From: Bradyrhizobium sp. dw_411
GTDB lineage: Bacteria; Pseudomonadota; Alphaproteobacteria; Rhizobiales; Xanthobacteraceae
Direction: 5' to 3'
NCBI RefSeq assembly: GCF_018449695.1
Contig: NZ_JAAVUY010000019.1
Coordinates: forward strand, 62,001-126,000
Length of the DNA: 64,000 bases
Part shown: piece after piece, positions 1 through 8,491 of the stretch
Layout: the number at the start of each line of letters is the position of its first letter
Numbering within the stretch: the first letter of the stretch is position 1
Made by a program: the position numbers and the translations under genes
Notes under the pieces: model-generated
Database searches by the model: none
Told to the model about the DNA's origin: nothing
The model's input: only the letters and a program-made list of their open reading frames with translations

Positions 1-2
1 TC

Positions 3-1013
3 GCCCGCCGTCCCTCCTCCATCACGATCGATATCCACGCCCATATCGTGGTGCCGCAGGCCGCCAAGCTGGCGCAGCCGCATGTCGATCTCAGCCGCGT
101 TCCGCTGGCGCATTTCGCCAACGCCGAGACCAAGGCCATCAACGCCCAGCAGGAAAAGGACGTCGGCGAGGTCATGACCACGATCGACCGCCGCCTGTTC
201 GATCTCGACAAGATGGGCATCGACATCCAGGTCGTCGCACCAGCGCCGCCGCAATGCTATTATTCGGTCGATCCCAAAATCGCCGAACAGGCGCATCGCC
301 TTGCCAATGACGGCGTCGCGGAATATTGCGCACGCAAGCCGGACCGCTTTGTCGGACTCGGCGTGGTGACGCTGCAGGAGCCCGAGATCGCGGTTCGCGA
401 GCTCGACTACATCATGAATAACCTCAAGCTGAAGGGCGTCGAAATCCTGACCAATGTCGACGGCCAGGAATTGTCCGATCCGAAATTCCGTCCGTTCTGG
501 GCCAAGGCCGAACAGCTCGGCGCCTTCGTCATGATGCATCCGAATGGCTTCACGCAGGGCGATCGCCTGACCGACTTCTATTTCAACAACGTGCTCGGCA
601 ATCCGCTTGAGACCACGCTGGCGCTGCACAAGCTGATCTTCTCGGGAACGCTGGCGCGCTTCCCCGATCTGAAGCTGATGGCGGTGCATGGCGGCGGCTA
701 TCTGCCGGGCTATTCAGGCCGCATCGATCACGCCTGGGGCGCGCGCAAGGACTCGCACGCCGATTTGCCGCTACCGCCGACGACCTATCTGCGGCAGGTC
801 TATCTCGACACCGTCGTGTTCAGCTATCACCAGCTCGCCTATCTGATCGACGTGTTCGGCCCGGATCGCATCGTGATGGGAACTGATTATCCCTTCGACA
901 TGGCCGAATACAATCCGATCGGTCACGTCGCCGGCGTGCAGGGCATGGATGAGATTACGCTGGCCCAGATCGCCGGCGGCAATGCTGCACGGATTCTTGG
1001 ATTGGATGTGTAG
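3..1013 (+). CDS. Amidohydrolase-2 (ACMSD-like) family protein, 5' end missing
   Basis: The reading frame enters from the window edge. Before the first possible start (GTG at 48) it already encodes IDIHAHI, the HxH metal-ligand pair that opens the amidohydrolase-2 barrel, so the true start lies upstream of base 1. Counting from the GTG, other family marks are HPNG at 164-167, the His strand AVHGGG with H214, and the C-terminal GTDYPFD with the catalytic Asp at 280. This layout fits the aminocarboxymuconate-semialdehyde decarboxylase-like branch, zinc enzymes that decarboxylate or hydrolyse aromatic-ring-cleavage products in the cytoplasm. The exact substrate cannot be read from the sequence. 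A dispersed repeat follows it, so no downstream partner is evident. Confidence 0.85.
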   Translation, partial: ARRPSSITIDIHAHIVVPQAAKLAQPHVDLSRVPLAHFANAETKAINAQQEKDVGEVMTTIDRRLFDLDKMGIDIQVVAPAPPQCYYSVDPKIAEQAHRLANDGVAEYCARKPDRFVGLGVVTLQEPEIAVRELDYIMNNLKLKGVEILTNVDGQELSDPKFRPFWAKAEQLGAFVMMHPNGFTQGDRLTDFYFNNVLGNPLETTLALHKLIFSGTLARFPDLKLMAVHGGGYLPGYSGRIDHAWGARKDSHADLPLPPTTYLRQVYLDTVVFSYHQLAYLIDVFGPDRIVMGTDYPFDMAEYNPIGHVAGVQGMDEITLAQIAGGNAARILGLDV

Positions 1014-1034
1014 GCCGGGTTAGGCTTCCCGCCA

Positions 1035-1178
1035 GATGGTTCGAGACGCGCGGCGGCGCCGCGCTCCTCACCATGAGGGAATGGTGGATATCATCCCGAA
1101 GAATCCACGGACCTCATCCTGAGATACCCACAGTCCTCATCCTGAGGAGGCGCTCTTGCGCCGTCTCGAAGGATGAAG
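1035..1178. repeat. Dispersed intergenic repeat (CTCATCCTGAGG type)
   Basis: This block contains GGTTCGAGACGC, CCTCACCATGAGGG, two CCTCATCCTGAG segments and CTCGAAGGATGAA. The same ordered words recur at 31824-31939 and 32528-32639, with a scrap near 62550. From memory this repeat is common between genes in Bradyrhizobiaceae. It is palindrome-rich and does not look coding. It fills most of the gap between the amidohydrolase and the GST gene. Confidence 0.75.
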
Positions 1179-1206
1179 CGACAGTCACGCAAGACCGCCG
1201 GCGCGC

Positions 1207-1866
1207 TCAATGCTGCGCGCTGGCGGTCTTGTATCCCTCCTGCTCGAACGGATGCGACGACTTGAATGCCGGGATCGCAAAGCAGCGGTCGGCAAGACCG
1301 GCGACCAGCGGAAAATCCGTCAGTGGAATTTTGAGAAAATGCGCGCTGACCACCTGGCCGGCGATGCAAATATCAGCCAGACCCGGCTCTGCCCCCAGCG
1401 CAAATGGCGCCGGTGCGCGGCGCGCGAGCAGCCGTTCGTAGGTCGCGAGACCCTCAATGGTCCAATGCTTGCCCCACTCCTCGATCGCGTGGGCATCGGC
1501 GCCAAAGGCCTTGGCGAGATGCTTGCGGACCCGCGGCACCACCAGCGGATGGGCATCGGCGACCGTCATCAGCGCCAGCGAGCGGGCATAGGCGCGCTCC
1601 TTGGCGTCCTCGGGCAACAGCCGCGGCTTGGGCTGGATATCGTCGAGATATTCGATGATCGCGAGCGATTGAAACAGCGAATGGCCGTCGTGAATGAAGG
1701 TCGGCACCACGCGTTCGGGATTTACGGCCACATAGCCGGGCTCGAATTGCTCGCCGACGAGAATGTCGATCGGGGTTTCCTCGAACGGCAATCCCTTGAG
1801 TTTCAGCGCGACCCTGATGCGAAATGAAGCAATCGACCGCCAGAACCCGTAGACCTGTATGCTCAT
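1207..1866 (-). CDS. maiA: Maleylacetoacetate isomerase / zeta-class glutathione S-transferase
   Basis: The protein has 219 residues, the usual length for the family. The N-terminal thioredoxin-like half contains the zeta-class segment around WRSIASFRIRVAL (residues 9-21), where the Ser/Cys cluster binds glutathione, and the VVPTF segment with the cis-proline. The all-helical C-terminal half follows. Such enzymes isomerise maleylacetoacetate to fumarylacetoacetate in tyrosine or homogentisate breakdown, or maleylpyruvate in gentisate breakdown. The ATG at 1866 is preceded by an AGAGG ribosome site. No fumarylacetoacetase is adjacent, so the pathway is not fixed by context. The next gene upstream (quinone oxidoreductase) is 144 bp away, so separate transcription is possible. 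Confidence 0.8.
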   Translation of the reverse strand: MSIQVYGFWRSIASFRIRVALKLKGLPFEETPIDILVGEQFEPGYVAVNPERVVPTFIHDGHSLFQSLAIIEYLDDIQPKPRLLPEDAKERAYARSLALMTVADAHPLVVPRVRKHLAKAFGADAHAIEEWGKHWTIEGLATYERLLARRAPAPFALGAEPGLADICIAGQVVSAHFLKIPLTDFPLVAGLADRCFAIPAFKSSHPFEQEGYKTASAQH

Positions 1867-2010
1867 CGAAGAGACCTCTTAAATGCCCGACATTCAGCTT
1901 CGAAGCATTCATAGGCCAAAACCAGCCATCAAGGCTAGCCAGCTTCACAACACCCATGCCGGCTCGATCAATAAGCCGGCACAGGTCTTTTTCGAAAGAC
2001 GCGCGCAGCC

Positions 2011-2985
2011 CTAGACCAGCAGCACCGTCGAGCCCGTGGTCTTGCGCGCCGCGAGATCGGCATGGGCCTTGGCCGCGTCCTTGAGCGGATAGGTCTGGTT
2101 GACTTCGATCTTCACCGCGCCGGATTGCACGACATCGAACAACTCCTTCGCCATCGCCACCAGGCTCTCGCGCTTGGCCGCATAAGTGTTCAGTGTCGGA
2201 CGGGTAACGTACAGCGAGCCTTTTTGGGCCAGGATGCCGAGATTAAGCGGATCGACAGCGCCGGAGGACTGACCGAACAGCGCGGCGACGCCGAGCGGGG
2301 CCAGACAATCGAGCGATTTGAGGAAAGTGTCCTTGCCGACGGAGTCGTACACCACCGGCACCTTCTTGCCATCGGTGATCTCCTCGACGCGCTTCACAAA
2401 GTCCTCGCGCGAATAAACGATGGTGTGTGCAGATCCATGAGCCTTGGCGAGCGCGGCCTTCTCGTCACTGCCGACGGTGCCGACGACGGTGGCGCCGAGA
2501 TGCTTGGCCCATTGACCGAGGATGAGACCGACGCCGCCGGCGGCAGCATGGAGCAGGATCGTGTCACCGGCTTTGACGCGGTAGGTCTGGCGGATCAGAT
2601 ATTGCGTGGTCAGACCCTTCAGCATCATCGCGGCCGCGGTCTTGTCATCGATCCCGTCGGGCAGCTTGAGCAGCCGATCGGCCGCAATCAGCCGCGCTTC
2701 GGAATAGGCCCCGACCGGGGCGGCGCCATAGGCCACACGGTCGCCCGGCTTCAGATCCGTGACGCCAGGACCGACTTCCTCGACCACGCCAGCCGCCTCG
2801 CTACCCAGGCTGCCTGGCAACTGCGCGGGATAAAGCCCCGAGCGATTGTAGATATCGACAAAGTTCAGTCCCACCGCGGTATGACGGATCCGCGCCTCGC
2901 CGGCTCCCGGCTTGCCCACGGGGACTTCCTCCCAAACCAGAACTTCGGGCCCACCGGTTTTGTGATAGCGGATGGCGTGCGTCAT
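2011..2985 (-). CDS. NADPH:quinone oxidoreductase (zeta-crystallin type MDR)
   Basis: This is a medium-chain reductase of 324 residues without the zinc ligands of alcohol dehydrogenases. The GroES-like half has GLNFVDIYNRSGLY and PGSLGSEAAGVV. The Rossmann half has AAAGGVG and then GSDEKAALAKAHG for NADPH. The family reduces quinones by one electron or reduces enals. An ATG further inside a longer open frame was chosen as start because MTHAIRYHKTGGPEVL is the standard N terminus and a GAGGAG ribosome site sits just upstream at 2991-2996. The frame continues open to 3213, but that extension looks non-coding. Confidence 0.88.
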   Translation of the reverse strand: MTHAIRYHKTGGPEVLVWEEVPVGKPGAGEARIRHTAVGLNFVDIYNRSGLYPAQLPGSLGSEAAGVVEEVGPGVTDLKPGDRVAYGAAPVGAYSEARLIAADRLLKLPDGIDDKTAAAMMLKGLTTQYLIRQTYRVKAGDTILLHAAAGGVGLILGQWAKHLGATVVGTVGSDEKAALAKAHGSAHTIVYSREDFVKRVEEITDGKKVPVVYDSVGKDTFLKSLDCLAPLGVAALFGQSSGAVDPLNLGILAQKGSLYVTRPTLNTYAAKRESLVAMAKELFDVVQSGAVKIEVNQTYPLKDAAKAHADLAARKTTGSTVLLV

Positions 2986-3171
2986 GAAACTACTCCTCAC
3001 CTGAGATGACAAAAGCGAAAGACGTCTAAAAGCTGAAGACACGGCAACCGAACGGTAGCCGGCAACCCTGTGTACAATATGTCCCCGGTAGCGGCTACAT
3101 CGGTGTGCCGGCGATTGCCTCATGTAGCGGCGGCCCCGCATGCGTTGTTCTACTGCACGCCCCTTAAACGC

Positions 3172-3204
3172 AAAAAAAGCCCGATGGCCGTGAGGCCACC
3201 GGGC
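3172..3204 (-). terminator. Intrinsic terminator after the CoA-transferase gene
   Basis: On the minus strand a GC-rich stem (GCCCGGTGGCC with GGCCATCGGGC, loop TCAC) is followed by a run of seven T. It lies 62 bp past the stop of the CoA-transferase gene and is oriented to stop that transcript. Confidence 0.8.
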
Positions 3205-3265
3205 GGATTTCACTATGTCGAAAATTTGCTACACGGCCTTGTGAAGGCCGGATCAAACACTCAGA

Positions 3266-4540
3266 TCATCCACTCGTTCCTGAGCCCGATTTCGCACCCG
3301 CACTAAAAACGCCGGCCTTGGCGAGTGCTGCAATGCGGCCTTCGTCATAACCGAGGGTTTTGCGCAGGACGTCGCTGGTGTGTGCGCCCAGCATGGGCGC
3401 CGCGACGGGGTCCGCGGCCGGTGTCAGGCCAAGATGGATCGGCGTTTCGATGTTGGGGACGAAGCCTGCGGCCGGATGCGGAATCTGGCTGACGCGACGG
3501 CGCTCGCGAACTTCCGGAGAATTGAAGGCTTCCTCGACGGTGCGAAGATAGCCGACGGGAATATTGGCCGCCTTCATCCGTGCCATCCAGTTTTCGCGCT
3601 GATCCGAAGCAAAGATCCCGTTGAGGATCGCGCGCAACTTGTCCTTGTTGGCCGAACGCAACCGCCGGTCGACGAATTCGCCGCTGGCGAGGTCGGGACG
3701 GCCAAGCACCTCGACGACAAGACGCCGATACAGCCGGTCGTTGGCGCAGGCAATATAGAATGGCGCATCGGAAGCTTCGTAGAGGCCGACCGAGGGCGAG
3801 CCGTTCGGCGAATTGCCCTGACGGCTCGGATTCTTTCCGGTCATCAAATAGGCCATGCCGTAAAACTGGGTCATCGCTACCGCGATATCGAACAGCGCGA
3901 CCTCGACATGCTGGCCGCGGCCGAGCCGATCGCGCGCATACAGCGCCAGCAGGATCGCGTTGCAGGCGGCCATGCCCGTCATCATGTCGACTGCGGGCGG
4001 TCCGGTCCGCACCGGCGGTCCATCCGAAAAGCCGTTAAGCGACATGAATCCGCTTTCGGCCTGCGTGATCGGATCAAAGCCCGGGCGCGTGGCGGACGGC
4101 CCCTGGCGGCCATAGGCCGAGATCGAGCAATAGACCAGGCGGGGATTGGCCGGCGCAACCGATGCGTAATCGAGGCCATACTTCTTCATCACGCCGGAGG
4201 AGAAATTTTCCACCACCACATCGGCCCGCGCGATCAGTTCGAGTGCAACCTCGCGCGCTTCGGGTTTGGTGAGATCGAGCGCAATGCCGCGCTTGCCGCG
4301 ATTGAGGCTGATATAGGCAGCGCTTTCGCCGGCGAGATCGGCGTGTTCATAGTGCCGGGAGTCATCGCCGCCCTCGGGGTTTTCGATCTTGATGACCTCC
4401 GCGCCGAAATCCGCCAGCGTCTGCGTACAGGCAGGACCCGCGACGACCCGGGTAAAATCCACCACCAGCAATCCGTCAAGCGCGGTCGGCGCTCCCTTTT
4501 TGCGTGGCACCCGGTCCGGCAATGGCGGTCTGGCAGTCAT
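3266..4540 (-). CDS. CaiB/BaiF family (class III) CoA-transferase
   Basis: The protein (424 residues) moves CoA between carboxylic acids in the cytoplasm. It starts with the family block LDGLLVVDFTRVVAGPACTQ, then has DFGAEVIKIENP and the NRGKRG segment. The GFDPITQAESG segment carries the Asp that forms the acyl-anhydride intermediate. The ATG at 4540 was chosen over further upstream frames (open to 4657) because AGGGAAGGGA precedes it and the extra N-terminal residues have no family character. The substrate is unknown, since no CoA ligase or dehydrogenase is next to it. A strong terminator follows, so it is probably a single-gene unit. Confidence 0.87.
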   Translation of the reverse strand: MTARPPLPDRVPRKKGAPTALDGLLVVDFTRVVAGPACTQTLADFGAEVIKIENPEGGDDSRHYEHADLAGESAAYISLNRGKRGIALDLTKPEAREVALELIARADVVVENFSSGVMKKYGLDYASVAPANPRLVYCSISAYGRQGPSATRPGFDPITQAESGFMSLNGFSDGPPVRTGPPAVDMMTGMAACNAILLALYARDRLGRGQHVEVALFDIAVAMTQFYGMAYLMTGKNPSRQGNSPNGSPSVGLYEASDAPFYIACANDRLYRRLVVEVLGRPDLASGEFVDRRLRSANKDKLRAILNGIFASDQRENWMARMKAANIPVGYLRTVEEAFNSPEVRERRRVSQIPHPAAGFVPNIETPIHLGLTPAADPVAAPMLGAHTSDVLRKTLGYDEGRIAALAKAGVFSAGAKSGSGTSG

Positions 4541-4759
4541 GATCGGCTGGTCCCTTCCCTGCATCGATTGACGGCCGTCGAGGGCCATCTTTGACCTTCC
4601 GGAAGCGATGGGCCACCGGCGGTGATCCCATATACAGCCCTTTGTGATTTCGCCCAAAAGACTTATGCCGTCAAAATCGAAGGGTGGTTACAGCCTTTTT
4701 GAATAGGTGCCGTCGAGGGCATGAAACCAATCTCACCGCCGCGCCGGTAGGATCGAACA

Positions 4760-5248
4760 TCAAGCGATCATCTTGCGCCAATACAGCGTATTCGAATAGG
4801 CCCATGGACAGGGCGGCAGATACAACCGATAGCCGGCACGGATGAAATTATTGGCTGAAGCCGGATTGTCGATCGTATCCGAAACCACGCAACGCCAGCC
4901 ATTGTACCGCGACCGTGACTCCATCGCACGCATCAGCCGTAATTGAAGCCTGTGTCCGCAGTGCTTTTCCAGCACGCCGACACGGCAGATGTATCCCGCG
5001 TTATGAGCATGTGTTGAGGGAACGAGGCCGGCAAAGGCCACCGGCGTCGCGCGGTGAAAGGCGAGCCACCAATGCCCCCAATCGAAATCCGGAAGGCCAG
5101 CGCCGTTGAAGAACGTTAGTTGATGCAGATCCCGCAACGTATCGGCGATGTCATCGTCCTGACCGTCGACCTCACGGATCTTGTACATGGAGGTTCCAGC
5201 CAAAGATGGAGCGGCCGGCAAACAATTCGGCATGATGTCGCCCCACAT
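4760..5248 (-). CDS. GNAT-family N-acetyltransferase
   Basis: The protein has up to 162 residues. The GNAT fold is suggested by an N-terminal strand YKIREVDGQ, a central strand and acetyl-CoA loop around RVGVLEKHCGHRLQLRLM, and a C-terminal ASANNFIRAGYRLY, which resembles the common motif-B end (N-x-x-x-x-x-x-x-GF). The start is uncertain: ATG at 5248, 5233 or 5188 are all in frame and none has a clear ribosome site; the conserved part begins at 5188. It lies 20 bp downstream of the SGNH gene on the same strand, so it may be the last gene of that acylation operon. The acceptor is unknown. Confidence 0.65.
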   Translation of the reverse strand: MWGDIMPNCLPAAPSLAGTSMYKIREVDGQDDDIADTLRDLHQLTFFNGAGLPDFDWGHWWLAFHRATPVAFAGLVPSTHAHNAGYICRVGVLEKHCGHRLQLRLMRAMESRSRYNGWRCVVSDTIDNPASANNFIRAGYRLYLPPCPWAYSNTLYWRKMIA

Positions 5249-5268
5249 CGCGAGCAGCTACTGAAAAT

Positions 5269-6156
5269 TTATTTCGATCCGAGAAGTGAAGGCAGGGTCC
5301 GATCGATCGATTGCGCCAGGATCACCGCCGAGCGTTCATCGAGATGAACGCCGTCCGCCCAGCGCAAATCGTTTCTGGCATATTCGATAGGCAGCCATCG
5401 ATCGGGCGCTGGAAATCTGGCGTGAACGATCGCGCGGGTATTCTTCGCCAATTGCGACTCTTCGAGCGGCTGCGAATAGGGAAGCTCAAACAGCAATACG
5501 CGCGATCCACGCCGCTCAATTGCCGCGATCAATTGCTCAAGCCGGTTCACATTGGCTTGCGTGACGTTGGTCGAATCCTGGACGTTGAACTGTGCAAGCG
5601 CTCGATCGGCATAGATCCGATTGTCGAAATCACTCGGTGGTTCCTTCAATAGCCGCTCAAGCCCGGCGGAGACCTGCGCATGCGTCAATGGGGCATGAAG
5701 CCAGTTCTCATAGGCCGCGACCGCGGCCCTGACGGGACGAAAAAACAGCGGCTCGGCATCACTGCGCCTGGAGTATCTCTCGACCACCGCGTTGTCCGGC
5801 GCTTTCGCCAGAACATTCGTCTCGATCAGGATGAGCATGGGAAGACGCGGCTGGTTGGCCACGATCTCCAGCCCGGTCAGGGGGGACCCTCCGGCCAGCG
5901 CCAGGTTTCGGAGACGAGGCGTCGTGAAATATTCCTCCTTGAGCCGGAAGGTCAGCGAGCTGCCGACAAAAACAATATCGGGAATGGGTTCCCGGGCATA
6001 CCGGTTCAATGTGATCAGCGTGCCGTCGCGCGTTGTCGTCGCCGGCAACTGCAGATTGTTTCCGAACAAGGCGGTCGCCAGGCCGCACGCCAGCAACAAT
6101 AACGCGGCACTCACAGCGCATTTTGCCAACCAGCGAACCGCAGACATCTGATCCAT
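5269..6156 (-). CDS. SGNH-hydrolase-like membrane-anchored protein, partner of MBOAT
   Basis: About 295 residues. An N-terminal membrane helix (about 12-30) anchors a periplasmic domain with the block-I Ser motif VFVGSSLT (GSS at 65-67) and the block-V motif DGVHLD (D268, H271), the usual SGNH catalytic residues. Proteins like AlgJ or AlgX and DltD have this layout and complete acyl transfer on the periplasmic side, working with an MBOAT channel protein. The MBOAT gene lies directly upstream, its TGA 8 bp before this ATG. A TTG at 6168 overlapping the MBOAT stop is an alternative start. The glycan or lipid acceptor cannot be told from sequence. Confidence 0.72.
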   Translation of the reverse strand: MDQMSAVRWLAKCAVSAALLLLACGLATALFGNNLQLPATTTRDGTLITLNRYAREPIPDIVFVGSSLTFRLKEEYFTTPRLRNLALAGGSPLTGLEIVANQPRLPMLILIETNVLAKAPDNAVVERYSRRSDAEPLFFRPVRAAVAAYENWLHAPLTHAQVSAGLERLLKEPPSDFDNRIYADRALAQFNVQDSTNVTQANVNRLEQLIAAIERRGSRVLLFELPYSQPLEESQLAKNTRAIVHARFPAPDRWLPIEYARNDLRWADGVHLDERSAVILAQSIDRTLPSLLGSK

Positions 6157-6164
6157 GCCCGCGC

Positions 6165-7529
6165 TCAAAACTGGAAATAGATGAAGGAGGTTTCGGGACC
6201 GGCCTCAAGATACATCAGCGCAGCCATCGATCCATACAGATACGGCTCCGCGCGGCGCAGCGACCGCTCGAATACCCCGCCCGATATAAAATGCTGAACA
6301 ATGACCGGCAGTGAATAGAGCAACGCCAGGCTATAAAACAGCTTCGGCGGACTTGGATTCGTGCTCGCCGCAAACATGCCGGAGAGATAGCTGACCGCAT
6401 GGTCGAAATTCGGCAGCTTGAAGAAAATCCAGAGCATGCTTACGCACATGAAGATGAAACACATGCGGGCCGCCCGAAACAGTGTGGAATTGATCAACTC
6501 AAGCGGCGCCAGCAACGGCCGCTCGATCACAAGCAGCACGCCGTGCAATAGTCCCCACACCAGATAGCTCGGGCCGGCGCCGTGCCAGAGGCCGCCGAGC
6601 CCCATCACGATCATCAGGTTCAGGCAGGTGCGCAGCACACCATGGCGATTGCCGCCCAGTGGAATGTAGAGATAGGTACGCAGCCAAGTCGATAGCGAGA
6701 TATGCCAGCGGGTCCAGAACTCCGAAAACGATTTCGATATATACGGCAGATTGAAGTTGACCGGCAGGCGATAGCCGAACAGCAATGCGAGGCCGATCGC
6801 GATCGCCGAATAGCCGAAAAAATCAGCATAGATCTGGTAGCTGTACAGAAACACCAGCAACCAGCGATCCTGGGTCTGCAGCGTCTCGTAGAGCGGGAAA
6901 TCCATGTAGGATGTCATCTCGTCGAGATTGTTCGCGACGTACAGCTTGAAAAAGAATCCCGTCAGGATCCATTTCGCGGCCTCGACGAATACGACGTCCC
7001 CGAGATATTTCGGCACAATCTGCGGCATGAACATTTCGGCGCGCGTGATCGGTCCCGAAACCAGCTGCGGAAAGAAGATGATGTAGAGGAAGACGCTGGT
7101 CAGATCCGGCCGCGGACCCTGGCGCCGGGTCAGGTCGACCAGGAGGCTGATATTGTGAAAGACGAAAAACGAGATTCCGATCGGCAGCGGCAATCGCAGC
7201 AGAAAATCGACAGGCGCAACGCCGCTCAGGTTCGACGCGCCCGGATCGAAAAACAGGAATTTGTATTTGAAGAACGCCAACAGCGCGAGGTTGAAGGCGA
7301 TGCCGACCGGCAGCCAGAGCCGGCGATTTCGCAACGCCTGGATCAGGAAAAGATAAGTCCCGAATACGGCGACCGCCAGAAGCGGCAAAAGCTGGGGCTG
7401 GCCATAGCCATAAAAAAACAGGCTCGCGATAACCAGCCATTGGACCTGGAGCGTCCGGAGCGGCGGAAGATAATAAATGGCGAATACAATAGTTACGAAT
7501 ACGCCGAATTGCCACGATGTGAAGGTCAT
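6165..7529 (-). CDS. MBOAT family O-acyltransferase (AlgI-like)
   Basis: This is a polytopic inner-membrane protein of 454 residues, the usual size for AlgI, PatA or DltB relatives. It has the conserved SFSEFWTRWHISLSTWLR block with H276 and the invariant catalytic-tunnel His at 316 in GGLWHGAGPSYLVWG. Such proteins bring acyl groups from the cytoplasm across the membrane for O-acylation of exopolysaccharide, peptidoglycan or lipids. The SGNH gene immediately downstream supplies the expected periplasmic partner, and a GNAT gene ends the group. No glycan polymerase genes are near, so the modified polymer is unknown. Confidence 0.9.
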   Translation of the reverse strand: MTFTSWQFGVFVTIVFAIYYLPPLRTLQVQWLVIASLFFYGYGQPQLLPLLAVAVFGTYLFLIQALRNRRLWLPVGIAFNLALLAFFKYKFLFFDPGASNLSGVAPVDFLLRLPLPIGISFFVFHNISLLVDLTRRQGPRPDLTSVFLYIIFFPQLVSGPITRAEMFMPQIVPKYLGDVVFVEAAKWILTGFFFKLYVANNLDEMTSYMDFPLYETLQTQDRWLLVFLYSYQIYADFFGYSAIAIGLALLFGYRLPVNFNLPYISKSFSEFWTRWHISLSTWLRTYLYIPLGGNRHGVLRTCLNLMIVMGLGGLWHGAGPSYLVWGLLHGVLLVIERPLLAPLELINSTLFRAARMCFIFMCVSMLWIFFKLPNFDHAVSYLSGMFAASTNPSPPKLFYSLALLYSLPVIVQHFISGGVFERSLRRAEPYLYGSMAALMYLEAGPETSFIYFQF

Positions 7530-7691
7530 GCCGCCCCGTTGGTGAGGACAGCGAATCTAACACTCCGCCTGGATCGGGTACAGCCTGAACCACAGTATCG
7601 ACGGCAGGAGGCCGACGGCACAACCTTAACGCAAGTACGCCGAACCGCAGTCAGCCGGGCAATTTGAGGTATCGCCTCGCCACCAAGCGTG

Positions 7692-8093
7692 TCATTTGCC
7701 AAGCATCGCCTTGACGCCGAGCCATACCGCCCCGACGAATCCGCTGACGATGATCGTAATGACGGCCTTGAAAGTATAACCCTGAAGGCCACGGAAGATG
7801 ATCACCCCATCGCCGGGCGTTGCGATCTTGTCGCTGAACACCTTGAACCGATGCCGCAGGCCAAGACCGGCGATCTTGCTTTCGATCAGCCGCTTGGAGG
7901 ATTGCGCCAGCGTCTTCTGCGCCTCGCGAATGCACACCGCCGAGGTGCCGCGCTCGGCCTGGCAGATCTCGACCAGAAGCTCGCCGAAGAAATGCGATTT
8001 TCCCGATCCGCGCCCGCCATGCACCGCCTTGTAGCGGGCCGGCGCCAGCAGTGGCTCAAATATTTTTGCTGTCGGAATTTTCAGGATGGACAA
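7692..8093 (-). pseudogene. Truncated phage terminase large subunit, fused to a membrane tail
   Basis: The first 105 residues match the ATPase start of terminase large subunits: the Walker A loop HGGRGSGKS (25-33) and the following strand SAVCIREAQKTLAQSS. The family normally continues for 400 or more residues with Walker B and an RNase-H-like nuclease. Here the frame switches near residue 105 (about base 7778) into a hydrophobic stretch, TFKAVITIIVSGFVGAVW, and ends at residue 133. This looks like an internal deletion joining terminase to the tail of a small membrane protein, perhaps holin-like. Packaging activity is not possible without the nuclease. It overlaps the upstream small-subunit frame by 38 bp. 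Confidence 0.75.
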
Positions 8094-8319
8094 TGATGCG
8101 CTCGATTTTGTGAATCAGTTCAAGAGGGCCTTCGCCGCCATTCTCGATCGCCTGAACGGCCTTGCCCCAGCCGCGGTCCAGGATGGCATTGGCGGCGGTC
8201 ACCTTCGCGGCCGCCGTCGCGTCCTTGCTGCGCATCACACCGACCAGAACGTTCAGCGCGGTGCGCGTATGGCTTCGCGCCAGCGAGCGGATTTCGGTGA
8301 CAGCTTTGGCTCTAGGCAT
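8056..8319 (-). CDS. Phage terminase small-subunit-like protein
   Basis: This frame encodes 87 residues from ATG 8319 (MPRAKAVTEIRSL). It is helical and basic at the start, with ALNVLVGVMRSKDATAAAKVTAANAILDRGWGK, a pattern seen in small DNA-binding terminase subunits. The evidence is mainly position: its end overlaps the start of the terminase large-subunit frame, the usual phage order. The start codon overlaps the stop of the preceding 59-aa gene (ATG...TAG within 8 bases), which suggests translational coupling. The frame is open further upstream to 8370, but that part would overlap the previous gene more. No clear ribosome site is visible. Confidence 0.6.
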   Translation of the reverse strand: MPRAKAVTEIRSLARSHTRTALNVLVGVMRSKDATAAAKVTAANAILDRGWGKAVQAIENGGEGPLELIHKIERIIVHPENSDSKNI

Positions 8320-8491
8320 GGATGTTCTCGACGAATACGGCGTCGCCTTCTTCAGGCGCGACGTATTCACACGGCGCGGTATCAGCGTGATCCATCACGA
8401 GATCGTCCGGCGGCGGCGCCGGGATTGAAAAGCCTATCGTGTGGCGTTTTCGATCTCGGCGCGGCACGAATGGAATGATCAGGGCATTCAT
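8312..8491 (-). CDS. Small phage-associated protein upstream of terminase
   Basis: A 59-residue protein from ATG 8491 with no membrane segment: a basic start (IPFVPRRDRKRHTIGF) followed by an acidic part containing DDLVMDHADTAPCEYVAPEE. I do not recognise a function, though similar short proteins occur beside terminase genes in Bradyrhizobium prophages as far as I recall. GGGAGG lies about 8 bp upstream of the ATG. Its ATG overlaps the stop of the micro-frame before it (ATGA), and its TAG overlaps the next start, so the four genes 8559 to 7692 read as one coupled chain. Confidence 0.6.
   Translation of the reverse strand: MNALIIPFVPRRDRKRHTIGFSIPAPPPDDLVMDHADTAPCEYVAPEEGDAVFVENIHA

Noticed and set aside
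3380..4594. A 404-residue frame antisense to the CoA-transferase
   Set aside because: Long antisense frames are expected in GC-rich DNA; no ribosome site or family signal.
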